Shown: positions 24,741 to 36,532, counted from the first letter of the stretch. The stretch: DNA of 64,000 nt from Tillus elongatus (GCA_964006375.1 OZ023266.1:156743792-156807791); one strand, 5' to 3'. The notes: generated by a model from the sequence alone, not told the origin. Program-made: numbers and translations.

Positions 24741-25218
24741 AACGCACCTCTAATACGTGTATTTAGTTATTCGGAATTTTGTTGAAAACGACAATGTTTT
24801 ATGAAAATTAATCAGAGTAATAAAAGTTTTAGAATTAAATTCCCCATAAAATGAAATAATTTTTTAAATCCGCCAATAGGTTAAACAATTCTGTCACATT
24901 TTAAGGGTGAATCATCCCTTATCAACCCTTTAAAATGCTTCAAGTGAATTCTTATTACTGTCGATTATTGCTCTTGATACACTCAAAACGTGTACCAAAT
25001 TTAGGTCTTCTAAATTCAAGCATAACTGAGATATTGATTTTTTTCGCAATTAGAAACCCCACTTTGAAAGCCTATAACTTCTCAGGGGTGCAACTTAGTA
25101 TAGGCGTTAAATCACAATATTTTGGATTCCCCTACATGCCCCTGCTCTATGTCGGCTGTGGCGGTGGTTCCGACCGCAGTGTTTCCGTCAACACTACTCT
25201 ATGTTTCTGCATAAATAC
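24741..25218. other. No gene recognised
   Basis: 'atttaggtcttctaaattc' and 'gcataactgagatattg' around 24999-25040 recall invertebrate repeat phrases, but no family could be assigned. An open frame at 24935-25231 matches nothing known to me. Confidence 0.35.
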
Positions 25219-25294
25219 TCTTGACAGTTAAACGTTGCGTTACGTTATGCGACAGCCAGCTGTCAAGAACTACGGCATATAAGAGACACCAGGC

Positions 25295-25327
<33 letters not shown>

Positions 25328-25513
25328 TCTCTACCAACCGCTACAGTGAACACACGTCCTCCACGCTCGGTCAGTTATCTGCTATGTACTCGTGTACTGT
25401 TGTAATTGTTATTATCATAAAGTGTATTATAGTTAAATGTATCATATAGTTTATTCAGTTAGTGAAGTAATAAAGTTATAATAAATGTTTACGTATGGAT
25501 TTAATATCAACAA
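25219..25513 (+). repeat. Possible solo LTR (low confidence)
   Basis: The stretch has an LTR-like order: a TATA-like 'gcatataagagacacc' (25275-25290), a (CT)n tract (25295-25325), a region resembling R/U5, and polyadenylation-type 'aataaa' signals near 25470-25490, ending 'gtgcaattaaca'. No matching 4-6 bp target duplication or second LTR was found, so the assignment is tentative. Confidence 0.3.
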
Positions 25514-26654
25514 GTGCAATTAACATCCATATCGGCACTTATGCGAATCACCTATATTTCTGAAAACTAAAACAACCAGGAATATTAGAATATTAGGTGA
25601 TCCTTAGAACAGACTGCAAAAATAAAACTCAATTGAAAAAAATGTGTTTCTTTGCTGAAATTTTAATATTTTTTAAATGACAAATTCAAATTACTTGTGC
25701 AATCAAGTGGGCGTTTATGATATAAACTCATCAATGCTCCGTAAGATATGTTTTATAGTTTTTATAGCTCCATAATAACCAGTCAGCAATAAAGTTTCTT
25801 AAATGGTGCAAGACAACTTTCCACAAACGTGCCTTGCTACCACCTTATTACGCAACACAAAGAAAACCATCAAAGATATATAAACGACTTTAATTTCATA
25901 TCTGTCACATCTTACATCACCCAAATCACCCTGTAAATTAATAAAACGTTCTACTTTGTAGCAATATTAAAATAATTACATTCTATCAGTCATTAATCAC
26001 TGTCTGTATCTGGGATATTGTTATCCGGTCACAATAGGTATTAACTATATATTCAGTGTTACCACGACAACAACGGTATGGTTCTCTAACCTAACCCAGT
26101 TTCTTGGCGATTTGTGGCGCGCATTATCCACGATACGGTCAGGTCCTCCGCTCTGTGATCTTTACTACCTTGTCCCACGCTGCCATCAGCGCGGCCGTTG
26201 CAAATCACAATCTGGCCGGATTGTTTCAACATAATTGGAGGACCGTTACTTCAACGCCATTATGCCATATTATTATTTTGTGTTGCGTTAAAAGTATGTA
26301 GACGTCCGCGGAAGCCAGGAGACAGGAAAAACGTTTATTGTTTTATCTGAATCGCCATTCCGTCATGTCTTTTTAACTCTTTAGTGTGGACATGGACAGT
26401 TATAATGGCTTTAATAGACTCTTTTTTTATTTATTTAGTGTAGTCTTTGAACGATTTTGCTCTTGAAAAACGGTAGCAGCTTTTAAGAAATTTTCGTTTT
26501 CGAATTTTTCATCATAATGATCACAGTCTAAATGCGACGTCGCCTTGCCATTGCAACCATGACTTGACTTTTCATTTCATTGTAGTATCGGCACTTCACT
26601 GATTGGGTCAGGTTTTCCAAAAGTGAGCTACTTACCTTCTTTTTTCTTCCACAA
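25514..26654. other. No gene recognised
   Basis: A 'caccctgta' at 25927-25935 could be a mariner right end but no left end is seen. A GC-richer patch at 26085-26260 has a short open frame without recognisable domains. Confidence 0.35.
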
Positions 26655-28500
26655 CACACTACAAGGGCTCATAGCCTAAATACTATCGTACCGTGGGTGT
26701 CGACAAGGAGGAAAGAGGCAACTTGTTAATTCTGAACTTGAAAGTTCGAAGGAGAAGGAAAACATGTGCCGTCAAGGAATTCCACAACTTGGGACAAAAG
26801 AGCGGGCATAACAGGATGTTCTATGTCTGGTGACCTGGACAGTAAAAGGGTGCATTCGCTCTGTTCCCCTGGTAGATCTGTTGGGGGCAGCAGGTGAAGG
26901 AATTATGCAAGAAAGCTCCTCGGAGCAGTGCCCGTGCAGATATCTATAAAAGAGAGAGAGAAGTCACCAACGGCACGTCGGTGGGCAAGGGATGGCAGCC
27001 TTTGGGTGAGGGTAAGGTAACCGATGAGACGTATATCTCTCTTCTGAATGGCGTCCAGGATAGCGAGTGTAGAAGCGGCAGCGGCAGTGGGAGCAGTATT
27101 CGAGGTTTGGCCTTATTTGTGAAGTATATAAGGTATAGAGATTAGCTGGTGAAAAGTATTTGCGAGCCCGGAAGAGGAAACCTATTTTCTTAGCAGCCGC
27201 TTCTGCAATTGATGTGTGACATGTTGGTGCCAATTGAGATTTCGATCCACAGAAATGCCAACAAGTGAAAAGGACTCATTACTTTGAATAACTTGGTTGT
27301 TCATTGTGATGGGTCTAGGGCTGGTGTATCTCTTATGAGAAAGAAAGCAAGACTGAGATTTGGTGGGGTTGAATTGTACAAGATTTATACTTCCCCAGTT
27401 TAATATTTTTTGGAGATCCACGGAAGCAGAACCCTCCATGAGTCTGCAATCCTCATCTAATTGGGCTAAAGAGACAGGCTTAGAATATTGTATATTTGAG
27501 TGAAGGGTGCTGTCGTCCGCGTAACTGTGAACTGGGTTGTATGTGCTAGAGAGGAGGTCATTGATGTGGAGAAAAAACAAAGTAGGGGCTAAAGCTGAAC
27601 CTTGAGGAACTCCTGCATTAATTGGATACAGTTTAGAGGAATGGCCATCCACGACAACAGAAATGCTCCGGTTGAAGAGGAAATTTGCTGTCCAGGTACA
27701 GAGTTTTGGTAGTAGGCCATAGGCCGGATGTTTATTAAGCAGCGCTGCGTACCAGACCTGATCGAATGCTTTGGATATGTCTAGAGCGACAATATGGGAT
27801 TCACCGTGTAGTTACATAGACTTGTTCCAAGAATGGGTGACAAAGGAAAGGAGGTCGGCAGTTGATCTGCGCTGACGGAATCCATACTGCCTGTCTTGGA
27901 TTAGACTAAGTTTTTCAAGAAATTTTAGTCATTCGGTGTTTTTATACTTTTCCATCACTTTAGAGGCGACTGAAAGGAGAGAAATAGGCCTGTAGTTGCT
28001 AGGAAGCGCTTTGGATCCTTTCTTGGGGATGGGTTGTACTCGAGCATTTTTCTAGTTACTAGGGAATATGCCTCTATTGTAAGATGTCTAAAACAGACGA
28101 GTCAGGACAGGAGCAAGTTCTGGTGCACATTTTTTGAGAACAATTGCTGAGATCTCGTCAAGGCGAGAGACTTTCCTGGTATTAAGAGAAGAGAGCATCT
28201 TTCGTACCTTTTTAGTTTTGAAAATGATATCCGTCATTTTGTGCGCGACATTGGGGACTGTTGGTGGTTGAACATTTGGAGGTGGGTTGAGAGTAGAATT
28301 GCCGCCAAACAACAAGGCGAAAAGTTCAGCCTTGCCCAGGGCGGTAGAAACAATTTCATCCCCCGAGACAAGAGGTGGGAACGTGCTTTTGCAGAAATTA
28401 TTCCCAGTAGATTTAGCAAGAGTCCAGAAGGGTTTGCTGCCGTTGGAGCTTAAGAGAACTTTGTTTTTGATGTGGTTATTAAACGAGTTATAATAAAATA
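26655..28500 (-). pseudogene. Jockey-like LINE, best-preserved RT copy (copy C)
   Basis: On the minus strand, from 28500: NNHIKNKVLLSSNGSKPFWT linker, then RT blocks DRQYGFRQ (about 27880), VALDISKAFDQVWYAALL (catalytic Asp), INAGVPQGSALAPTLFFLHI, SYADDSTLHSN (YADD), then LVGISVDRNLNWHQHV and the C-terminus to the 3' UTR near 26655. All three palm Asp residues are present. Damage includes an in-frame stop after HSWNKSM, a 2-bp GT insertion near 27210 that ends the 27182-27652 frame, and small deletions further on. It lacks the endonuclease and ORF1 (5'-truncated). The 5' junction coincides with a MITE end. Confidence 0.88.
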
Positions 28501-28504
28501 TTTT

Positions 28505-28562
28505 GTGCCAGATCATTTCTATGAAAATTCACTACCATAACGCACTTGCTGCATTCAGACCT
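28505..28562 (-). repeat. GCAGCAAGTGCG-family terminus abutting the LINE 5' end
   Basis: 'gccagatcatttctatgaaa' then 'attcactaccataacgcac' and 'ttgctgcattcagac' is the inverse of 12300-12353, including the 'catagaaatgatctggca' inner sequence. Only this end remains; the LINE begins immediately to the left. Confidence 0.8.
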
Positions 28563-29050
28563 TTTTTATTAGGTGTGTGAAAGAGCAGAAATAACAACTT
28601 AAACTCAATTTCTTTTAATTTCAATAAAGACTATTTATTAGTACATACTATTATTATTTACGCTGCGATTCGCAGACAAACGATTGCACTTTGATGTGTA
28701 ATATGTTGTCTTAGGAATGTTAGAAACGTGAATAGCTCCGGGACATCAGACACTAGGAAAACAAGTACTCTTTAAAATTTTATTATACCCATTTCTTAGG
28801 TTAATTATTTGTAGCCACACGGCCAAGGTTCACATTATGGGGGTACACCTAGGTAATTTTGCAGAATATCCTCGGGACGTTTGATGCCCCAGGAGTTAGT
28901 TTAATAATAGTGGCCGACAGAGGTAAGATGACCCTTCTTATGACCTCGCCCTAGGCACTAAAAACGGCAACAACCTTTAAGAAAGTCTGGTTAACGCTGT
29001 TGTCATATTGTTCATAATTTAATTATAGTGACTAAAACATATAAACTGCA
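28563..29050. other. No gene recognised
   Basis: No coding or repeat signal that I recognise. Confidence 0.35.
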
Positions 29051-29096
29051 TAAGTACACTTGGAGAACCCCAAATCACCACAACACATATTTCAGA

Positions 29097-29140
29097 GACC
29101 TTACGATCGTTTCGTTGACCATGTCAACATCTTCAGAGGA
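29097..29140 (-). ncRNA. Hammerhead-ribozyme-like motif, left arm (PLE family A)
   Basis: Minus strand: TCCT, CTGAAGA (29130-29136), one extra T, stem II GTTGAC/GTCAAC with ATG loop (six perfect pairs), GAAA, stem III AC-GATC-GT, A as cleavage base, AGGT. Stem I pairs at three positions. Apart from the extra T between A9 and stem II, every core position is canonical. Confidence 0.5.
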
Positions 29141-29245
29141 AGAAAATTATAAAATTAAACTACTAGCTACCGTGTATTTATATCGCGTCTAGGTACCTAG
29201 AGATATAAATACACGGTAGCTAGTAGTTTAATTTTAGAATTTTCT

Positions 29246-29288
29246 TCCTCTGAAGATGCTGACATGGTCAACGAAACGATCGGAAGGT
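29246..29288 (+). ncRNA. Hammerhead-ribozyme-like motif, right arm (PLE family A)
   Basis: Plus strand: TCCT, CTGAAGA (29250-29256), extra T, GCTGAC/GTCAAC stem II (one mismatch), GAAA, AC-GATC-GG (the U16.1 position is G), A, AGG. It is a slightly more decayed partner of the left-arm motif. Confidence 0.45.
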
Positions 29289-29340
29289 CTCTGAAATATG
29301 TGTTGTGGTGATTTGGGGTTCTCCAAGTGTACTTATTAGT

Positions 29341-30369
29341 GCTCATCATAGGTTCCAGTTTTCACATAATATAAACTGCATTTACCGCGGCCTCGCAACC
29401 AGCATGGTTGATAGTGGATAATATAGTTATTTTGAAAAGAAAAAATTTACAGGAAGATACTTGACAACGTAATTATTACCTTTAAAGGTTTGTAAAAGAT
29501 CTGCATTTTGTATGGACTAGTTTGACCAAAATAAGGTGACAATAATCGGTTACCTTCAGCCCAAAAATGCGGCCTTTTTAGCTTTTAGTCAAGACTGTGC
29601 ATTTCTTCCATATCATCAAAAATTAGATACCGCCTTATTATTCGATGTAATAAATATCTTACTTCATAGAACTACAGCAAAATTTTGGCCAATGAAGTAT
29701 GGCAAAGTAACTGGCCGCGAGGCATGGATTTTTTACTTAAAGCTCAGCAAAATAAACCGAACTGAAGCTTTCGGAACCTGGGTTCTATGAAGGCTTCCGA
29801 GAATAAGTTTGACATTATGATTTTGTAGCAGCGAAGTTCTTAAAAGAGTGAAATGCAAAAGAGAATTACTGTAGATAATGAAGTACACCAGAAGCTCATA
29901 ATATGCAGCAGTAACAAATTACTCAAGCATAATGTATGGCAAAATTGCAGGTCGACCGGGGCAGATCAAAAAAAAGCAGTCTTGGTTGATGGTTATAGAC
30001 TGTACGAGTTTGGATGATGACATACGCTTCAGTGCTGCCCAGTGTTGACAGACCTTTGCGGAGTTGTTGCCAGCCTTGGATAAAAAAGTCTGGACACTTA
30101 AAATCACATTGGCTAGTGTTATCAACAATATAATTGTAAATAGCTGATAGCGTAATGAAGCTGTTTATGAAAAGTGAACTATATATCCATGGTCAAAAAC
30201 GTTACTGTCGTTCTAGCTTTTAACTCAGCCGACAGTTTTCCAATAGCGGAACATCTGTTTGACAAAGATGCACCGCTCTAGTAATCCGTACACGAGAAAC
30301 TATTGTACTGTAAACACGTCAAAGGCGTGATTAGAAGATCCTTCTAGTAGTAGTCAAAAATATTTGACC
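29341..30369. other. No gene recognised
   Basis: A frame at 29536-29790 is open on the plus strand (FLAFSQDCAFLPYHQ) but matches no family I know. No repeat structure was noticed. Confidence 0.35.
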
Positions 30370-30375
30370 AAATAG

Positions 30376-31075
30376 ATGTCCCAAATCGGATTGTCTAGCG
30401 AACACTGTGCGAGAATTCATTGCACCCTTTCCACGTACAAAAAGTACAATGATTATCTTCAGATTGTAGCTGAAGATAATCCTTTGCGTTTAAAATATTT
30501 CCCAGAGTTTCTACAAAAACATGCTAAAGTTGCAAACTTTTTCTTCAGTGTATTGGCGACTGGTGAAGCAAAAAGTTTACAACTAACGGGATAAACAACT
30601 GTCATAATACTCACATCTGGGAGCTTAAAAATTCACGGGCTGTTCGTCGTAATCACCTCCAGCACAGATACTTGATTGTTGATAAAGGTTTGGGCCGAAC
30701 TGGCCCCTTTGTGCTACGAAATCGATTGACTGAAAATGGTTATCTCTTTTTTTTGCAACGTCATTTGCAAGAACTCTTAGAAGAAGTGCCTTTGATTGAA
30801 CATAGACAAATGTGTTTTTTCAAGATGGCGCACCACCGTATCTTAATTGTTTAGTTGGCCAACAGTGAGAAAATGTTTTTGAAAATAAATAGACGGGTCA
30901 AGGTGGTTTTGTTATATGGCCTTTTTGGTCACCTAACCTTACATCCCTAGACTTTAATTTATTGAGCCAAACAACAATAAGGTTTTTTTGCAAAAATTTA
31001 CTTAGTTACCGTAGTAACCAACTTCATGCGAATCTGTTAACATGGATAATTTGCAGATTCACATTTCATGAGCCA
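30376..31075 (+). pseudogene. Tc1/mariner-superfamily transposase remnant
   Basis: Plus-strand frames give KYFPEFLQKHAKVANFFFSV followed by LATGEAKS, where relatives have a catalytic Asp (LATDEA): here it is Gly. Next come WELKNSRAVRRNHLQHRY in another frame, RNRLTENGYLFFLQRHLQEL, LEEVPLIEHRQMCFFKMA (relatives FFQDGAPPH: second Asp lost) and a decayed PNLTSLDFNLL (third region). Frameshifts separate them and no TIRs were found. An old, dead fragment. Confidence 0.7.
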
Positions 31076-32033
31076 TAGTAGCAATTTTGATTGGTCGATC
31101 TTGTAACACCATATCTTCTTGGTGTTGTCTTCAATCCTTCGTTTCACTTTTAGGGTAATTTTGAATGGATCACTGCCCTATTTGATTTGCTTTGACCAGA
31201 GTTTGATTTGAAAATATGATGGATAATTTTCGCCCTATACAGTAATCCGTTCGTTTATGATTTTTTTGCTGGTTGCTTTCTTGTTTAAAAACCTATCTCG
31301 CGTGTTTACACATTTAAAAAACTACAAAAGTCAATTGATTTACTCACAACTTGACAGGTACTCCTCAAAAGGTTGCAGAAACTTGATAGTACACAATTTT
31401 CATGGCTATGTATATTTTTGCAGCTTTATTATATGTTTGTAATTCAGAATCTTTAACTCTTAGAAGTAGGTACGTGTTTTCAAAGCACTATTCGTCTCAA
31501 TTTCGTCTATTTTGCTGTGTTACCTTCAAAATCCACGATAAATATGGCAACACGGATGTGATGATTCGTGAGAATATGGATTGTTTGTGCCTTTTCGCTA
31601 AACATCTTCAACAGTATCGTGCAGTATGCAGGCAGCATGCAGGTAAATGATGTTCCTGTGTGCTCATCGTCTTACATCAACTTGTCCAATATCTAATGGG
31701 ATAGGGAAATTCCTCCACGGCAATTATCACTGAAAACCATTTCCTGCTGACAACTTGAATATGGAGTTCTGATGCAGCTAGCAACATTTACCTAATAACA
31801 CGAGAATGCAGCCAATTAGCAATAAAGCCGCATGTGCACTGAGAGACGTTCTCAGCAGGGAAAATATTTGTTTAATTGTTTGGCAAATTGAAATTATTTG
31901 TTGTTAATAAAAAGCTTGAAACGTTTACCGCCGGGATTGGATTTACGTTAATGGAATAGTAAACATGTCTGCCAGGATATAATCTTTTGTAATATGTCAT
32001 AAGAAGTACCTTTTTCAAAAACAACTTGAAAAA
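31076..32033. other. No gene recognised
   Basis: Short frames (for example 31402-31650, with a Cys-rich end) lack recognisable domains. No repeat was noticed. Confidence 0.35.
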
Positions 32034-32345
32034 GTCTGGACGCAGCAAGTGCGTTATGGTAGTGAAGTTTCATTAAAATGTTTTTAATAGCAAATATGTG
32101 TTTTTTTAAGAAAGCAGGCATCAAATTTGGTTACCAGTATAATCTCTATAGTAAAAACAATGTGCCATGTTTCATCAAAATAAGTTTATTGTTTGAAAAT
32201 GTACAAAAATTTTCGAAAGTAAACTAAAGTGTTCCCGAAAAAACTCGTTTCTTGGTTAACCTTACAGGTTAATAGCTAATTAAGCTATTCAAATATGAAA
32301 CATTTGATCAAAATTCGCTACCATAACGCACTTGCTGCATCCAGA
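32034..32345. mobile_element. Complete 312-bp MITE with ~38-bp TIRs
   Basis: Left end 'tctggacgcagcaagtgcg' plus 'ttatggtagtgaagtttc' (from 32034); right end is its inverse, finishing 'cacttgctgcatccaga' at 32345. The interior has 'accaagaaacg'-type and 'caatgtgccatgtttcatc' blocks also found beside the MITE ends at 16.6 and 56.9 kb. No coding capacity. It lies directly against the modular body that starts at 32346. This copy defines the TIRs of the family. Confidence 0.85.
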
Positions 32346-33635
32346 ATTTCTTTCTTACAAACATGCATTATATTTCGATGAAAAATGCAAAAATGCAATA
32401 ACATAAGGCGTGTTTGAATAAAAAAAAAGAATTTTTTTATCACCAACTACTTATGGGCCAGCCTGTGAATGTACATATTTTTTTAAATGTACCTAAAGGC
32501 ATCCTATAATGTATACAATTTTTTTTCATATCTTGTATAATAACGGATATATTGGCTTTATTGATTTTTTACGAAAATTCGACAAAAATTATATACCATT
32601 AAACGATACTCTACAGCTAAGGCTACTGCCAAGAATCAGAGAAAGGGTCTATTTGAAATGAATTTTCTGGAAATATTTTAGTAAAATGAAGGACAATAAC
32701 GGTTGAAACTAAGACTTCAGGGTTTGTAAAACATTCTTCTTGAGACATTTTTGTTCCATAGCCTGTATTAGATTCAAGTTATTTGCCTAAATGTTGCCAA
32801 TTTTGACTTTTAAATCGCAACTTTGACGTTTTGAGGAAAACCCCAATTTATTTTTCTTTAAATGCCTATAATTTTTTTGTCTTTTGACCTACAGAGTTAA
32901 ATTTTGGTAGGTAACTTACCTATAATGACACGCGTGCCAAATTTGGGTGCCCTTACTTTGTTAATTCCGGAGATATAATTTTTTTTAAAGAAAACACAAA
33001 ATTTTCCGGGAAAACCTGGGCCGATTTTCCTGGCTAACGAACTTATCCAAGCCACTTGCAAAAGGAAGGTTTTTTTGTACTAAATAGTTTGTTTTCTGTT
33101 TATTTTAAATATTATTCAACAATATACATATATAGGCTTTTAGCTCTGGCAGGGTTAAGTTCAGGTTCTGATTGTTTTGAATGGCATATAAGTTCGATTG
33201 GTCCGTAAGATATTAAAGAAAAACATTTGTGAGAACATTTAAAAATACTGACATCGGAACATCGGACTAAAAATATCAAATCATGCATATCTGGTAATAC
33301 TAAACGGCCTATCAAATTTAGTGTCACAAAACTCTTGTGGAATCGTTGATGTTCTGCTCCAATCATCCATCTCTTCATCGCTAATATTTTACTTTGTTAA
33401 TTCTGGAGATATAAAAAAAATCCGGGAAAACCTGGGCGGATTTTCCTGGCTAACGAACTTATCCAAGCCATTTGCAAAAGGAAGGTATTCGTCAAATTTA
33501 ATCAAAATCGGCCCATTTGTTTTTGAGTTAACGGTGTATTCTGGATGGCCTAATTAGCGCTCATTTGAGGAAATTTTTTCAAAATTCAAATGTCGGGATG
33601 TCCTCATTAATGATTTTTTTTAAAAGAAAATTCAC
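32346..33635 (+). mobile_element. Modular repeat body with hairpin end, interrupted at 33072-33390
   Basis: Inverse order of the 55860-56892 copy: 'acatgcattatatttcgatg', 'gcaataacataaggcg', 'ttatgggccagcctgtg' (a mariner-like CAGGnTGGCCCATAA end), 'tcatttcaaatag'-type block, 'caactttgacgttttgagg', 'ggctaacgaacttatccaag', then the hairpin end 'cctcattaatgatttttttt' / 'gaaaattcacta'. The (TA)n core is absent. A 115-bp piece ('tactttgttaattc...aaaaggaaggt') is directly repeated on both sides of a 320-bp insertion. Confidence 0.7.
33072..33390. repeat. Insertion related to the 36.5-39.3 kb element, flanked by a 115-bp direct repeat
   Basis: 33072-33126 matches 37406-37460, the sequence just upstream of the transposase in the long-TIR element ('tactaaatagttt', 'tgtttattttaaatatt', 'caacaatata'). 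The remainder is unassigned. The direct repeat (32955-33071 and 33391-33487) flanks it. Confidence 0.55.
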
Positions 33636-33925
33636 TAAAATGAAATTAAAGTAATAACCACTTATTGAAAATGCGTCTTTAACACATTTCGATGGGCCGT
33701 CTAAGGGTTTAAGGGGAAGGTGTACGTGAATTGTTGATGCAGTGCCAGCTTTAATCAGGCGGTAAGAACCGTTTTGTACAATACTTTACAAGAGTGAGAC
33801 TTTTTATGAGCAAATATTAATTCAAATGTATCAAATTGTATAGTACAACGCGAAATAATGGTAATTTATAAATTATCACTAAAGCTTTTACAAAACTAAA
33901 GAACGATTTTATTGCGAAAACAATA

Positions 33926-35696
33926 TAGGGTGGCGCATTGAAAACGAAACAGACCGATTTGGGTCCAGAGAATTTTTTTTAAGAAACGCTGAAACACGCC
34001 AATTTTAATATTGAGGGGGACATGTTTGACATAAAACTCAACTTTGTCACATTAACCCCTCAAGGGTGGTGATAACAACCCTTATATTTTAAATATGGAA
34101 CAGGGGTCGAGTGTTACATCATTTGAAAGCTCTTTCCTTTCTGAATTCAGCACACTAATTTTTTTGGAAGTTTTATCAACTCGTTTAAAAATTATTCACA
34201 GTTCAAGATGCAAAAACGCATTTCACTCATTCCGATAAGATATGTGCTGATAGTCAATGTTTTGTTGGTTTGTAAACAAAAAATTGACTATCAGAACATT
34301 TCTTATCGGAATGAGATAAATGCGGTTTATTATTTCAGTTTATCGGTCGGTTTGATACTTGATAGTACTACCGAAAATTAATTTCACAATGGTGTATTCT
34401 GTAGAAGAGTTGACATAATTACTCTTTTTTTCTTTCAAAAACGATGACTGTGCCAACCGTACCGCGCATTTAAGTTAGTTGCAAAGTTTCGACAAAGTGG
34501 TTCAGTAGCCAACAAAAAACGGGATCCTGACGTGAATTTCCGGTTAGAAATGAGACTACTGAGATTGAAGTTTTAGGACAAATTGCTGCAGACCCAACTT
34601 TGACCACGAGAAAATTGGCCACTGTTTCAAACATTAAAAGAAGAATTATTCAGCGAATATTGAAGCATCATAAATTTCACCCCTATAAAATTCATCTTGT
34701 ACAAAAACTGAATGAAGATGATTTTGATCGCCGGCTGGGGTTTTGTGAAGTAATGACTGCACGAATAGCTGATAACGGGAACTTTCTGTTCAATATCTGT
34801 TTTTCAGACGAGTGTACGTTTTTATTAAACTGTACAGCCAATCGTCATAATTGTCATTATTGGGCAGATAATAATCCAATAAATTTTTGCGAAGTCCACA
34901 CTCAAACTCCACAGAAATTGAATGTCTAGGCTGGCATTTTTAATCGGACCAATTTATCTTGATGGCAATTTGAGTCGCGAAACGTATTTGGAGTTACTAG
35001 AAGATATCGTATACCCTCTACTAATTGACATTGTTGAAAATGATGATCGCTATCAAGAAAATCAATTAGTGTTTTAAAAGGATGGAGCTCCTCCGCATTT
35101 TTCACAACGTGTTGGGGAATTTTTGAACAGGGAATTTCCAGAGCAATGGATTGGGCGTAGAGGTGCTATTGAGTAGCCCCCTAGATCACCGGATTTACCT
35201 CCTTTAGACTTCTTGCTATGGATCCATTTAAAGAGTAGAATTTACGCAACAGAACCGGAGTCTCTGGAAGAATTACAACGACGCATTGTTGAAGAATGCC
35301 GTCTAATAACTCCACAAATGCTCCAGAATGTCGGAGCTCGTTTTGAACACAATTTGTACTTTTGTATGGAAGCTGGTGGTCAACAATTTGAACACTTACT
35401 TATTTTTGAACGTTTGGTTTTTTTTAACGAAAAATTGACTAGTGCATTTCTTATCACAATGAATGAAATACGTTCTTGCAACTCCCACTGTGAATAATTT
35501 TTAAACGAGTTGATAAAACTTCCAAAAAAATTAGTGTGCCGAATTCAGAAAAGAAAGAGCTTTCAAATGATGAACACTCGACCCATGTTCCCTATTGAAA
35601 ATATAAGGGTTGTTATCACCACCCTTAAGGAGTTGATGTGACAAAGTTGAGTTTTATGTCGAAACATGTCTGTTTCGTTTTCAATGCGCCACCCTG
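33926..35696 (+). mobile_element. Full-length mariner-like element with ~270-bp TIRs, TA target
   Basis: Ends 'agggtggcgcattgaaaacg' (33927) and inverse 'cgttttcaatgcgccaccct' (35695), each flanked by TA. The inverse homology reaches 'ttttaaacgagttgataaaa' (34180s/35500s), about 270 bp. Length 1771 bp. An additional inner palindrome lies at 34228-34320 ('ttccgataagatatgtgctg' and its inverse). Confidence 0.92.
34389..35430 (+). pseudogene. Tc1/mariner-superfamily transposase pseudogene
   Basis: Begins MVYSVEEL at 34389, then LGQIAADPTLTTRKLATVSN and QRILKHHKFHPYKIHLVQKL (HTH region), FNICFSDECTFLLNCTANRH (first catalytic Asp), HNCHYWADNNP and QTPQKLNV. A stop follows; later frames give KDGAPPHFSQRVGEFLNREF (second Asp), PEQWIGRRGAIE, RSPDLPPLDFLLWIHLKSRI (third Asp) and a C-terminus ending GGQQFEHLL. 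Stops at the N-terminus, after LNV and in AIE*PP make it non-functional, but all three catalytic Asp blocks are still visible. Confidence 0.88.
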
Positions 35697-35698
35697 TA

Positions 35699-36532
35699 TA
35701 ATGAAATTATTTAAACAAATACTCACTAATGGAACAAAAAAAAAACTGAAAACACTATGAAAACAATTCTGAATTTTGATATCGGCTTTGTAAAATACGA
35801 CATTCTGGAATGCGGAGGGTGCAGTAAATTACGCCAGACGCCTATATAAATTCCAGGATGAAGGGTGAAAGATTCATGAGAGTTCGCTTGTAAGACATTC
35901 GTGTATTTTGGTGCATATCCAGATAAAGTTGTGCATCAATTGACACGCAATTACACGTTTAATAACTGTATTCTATCAACATGTCCGGAGATATATCTTC
36001 CTAGGGATTCCGTTTCGTGCTTTTATTTGTAGAAAATATGTACAGTTTCCATGAAACATCACAAGGCTGCTGAACCAATGAAAATTAGAAAACGAAATGG
36101 GGCGATTAGTAATAGCTGTAAATTAAATAACAACTGACACTAATGCGGCATAAAACGTAGAATTTCTATTAGTGCAATCGTCTCCACGGTAAGATCCGCC
36201 GCAAATATGATACAGAATGTTGTACAAATAAAATTATAAAATTGGAATTTCACTTTCAGTGATGCAAAAACTATATTTTACACTTCATCGATTATGTCGT
36301 GTTCAATTTGTTAATTTCACCACTGAGGGTAATTTATTTTAATTTATTTATCCTTTTGTTGTCGAGTGAATTCATTTTAATCGGTCAGACGGGAATAACT
36401 GCGGTGTTTATTAAATGAACGAAATCGAAAAATAAATCATACGTATATAAGTTAATCACCACTTACAAATTAAGATGAAGACTAAGAAAGCAAGTATTTT
36501 TGTTGGCCAACTGCTGCCAAAATACAGTGTGT
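35699..36532. other. No gene recognised
   Basis: Spacer between two mariner-like elements. No recognisable feature. Confidence 0.35.

Larger units (their letters stand above)
29051..29340. repeat. Near-perfect ~290-bp palindrome of two PLE family-A termini
   Basis: The two halves are inverse copies about a centre at 29195/29196 ('aggtacctag'). Each carries 'acacttggagaaccccaaat', 'caccacaacacatattt', 'agagacctt' and a hammerhead-like motif, the same terminus that ends the PLE at 23.6 kb. The arms read outward from centre to terminus. Confidence 0.9.

Noticed and set aside
25219..25513. Promoter of a host gene (TATA-like sequence with CT tract)
   Set aside because: No downstream coding sequence was found. 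The order of signals fits a possible solo LTR at least as well, and even that is weak.
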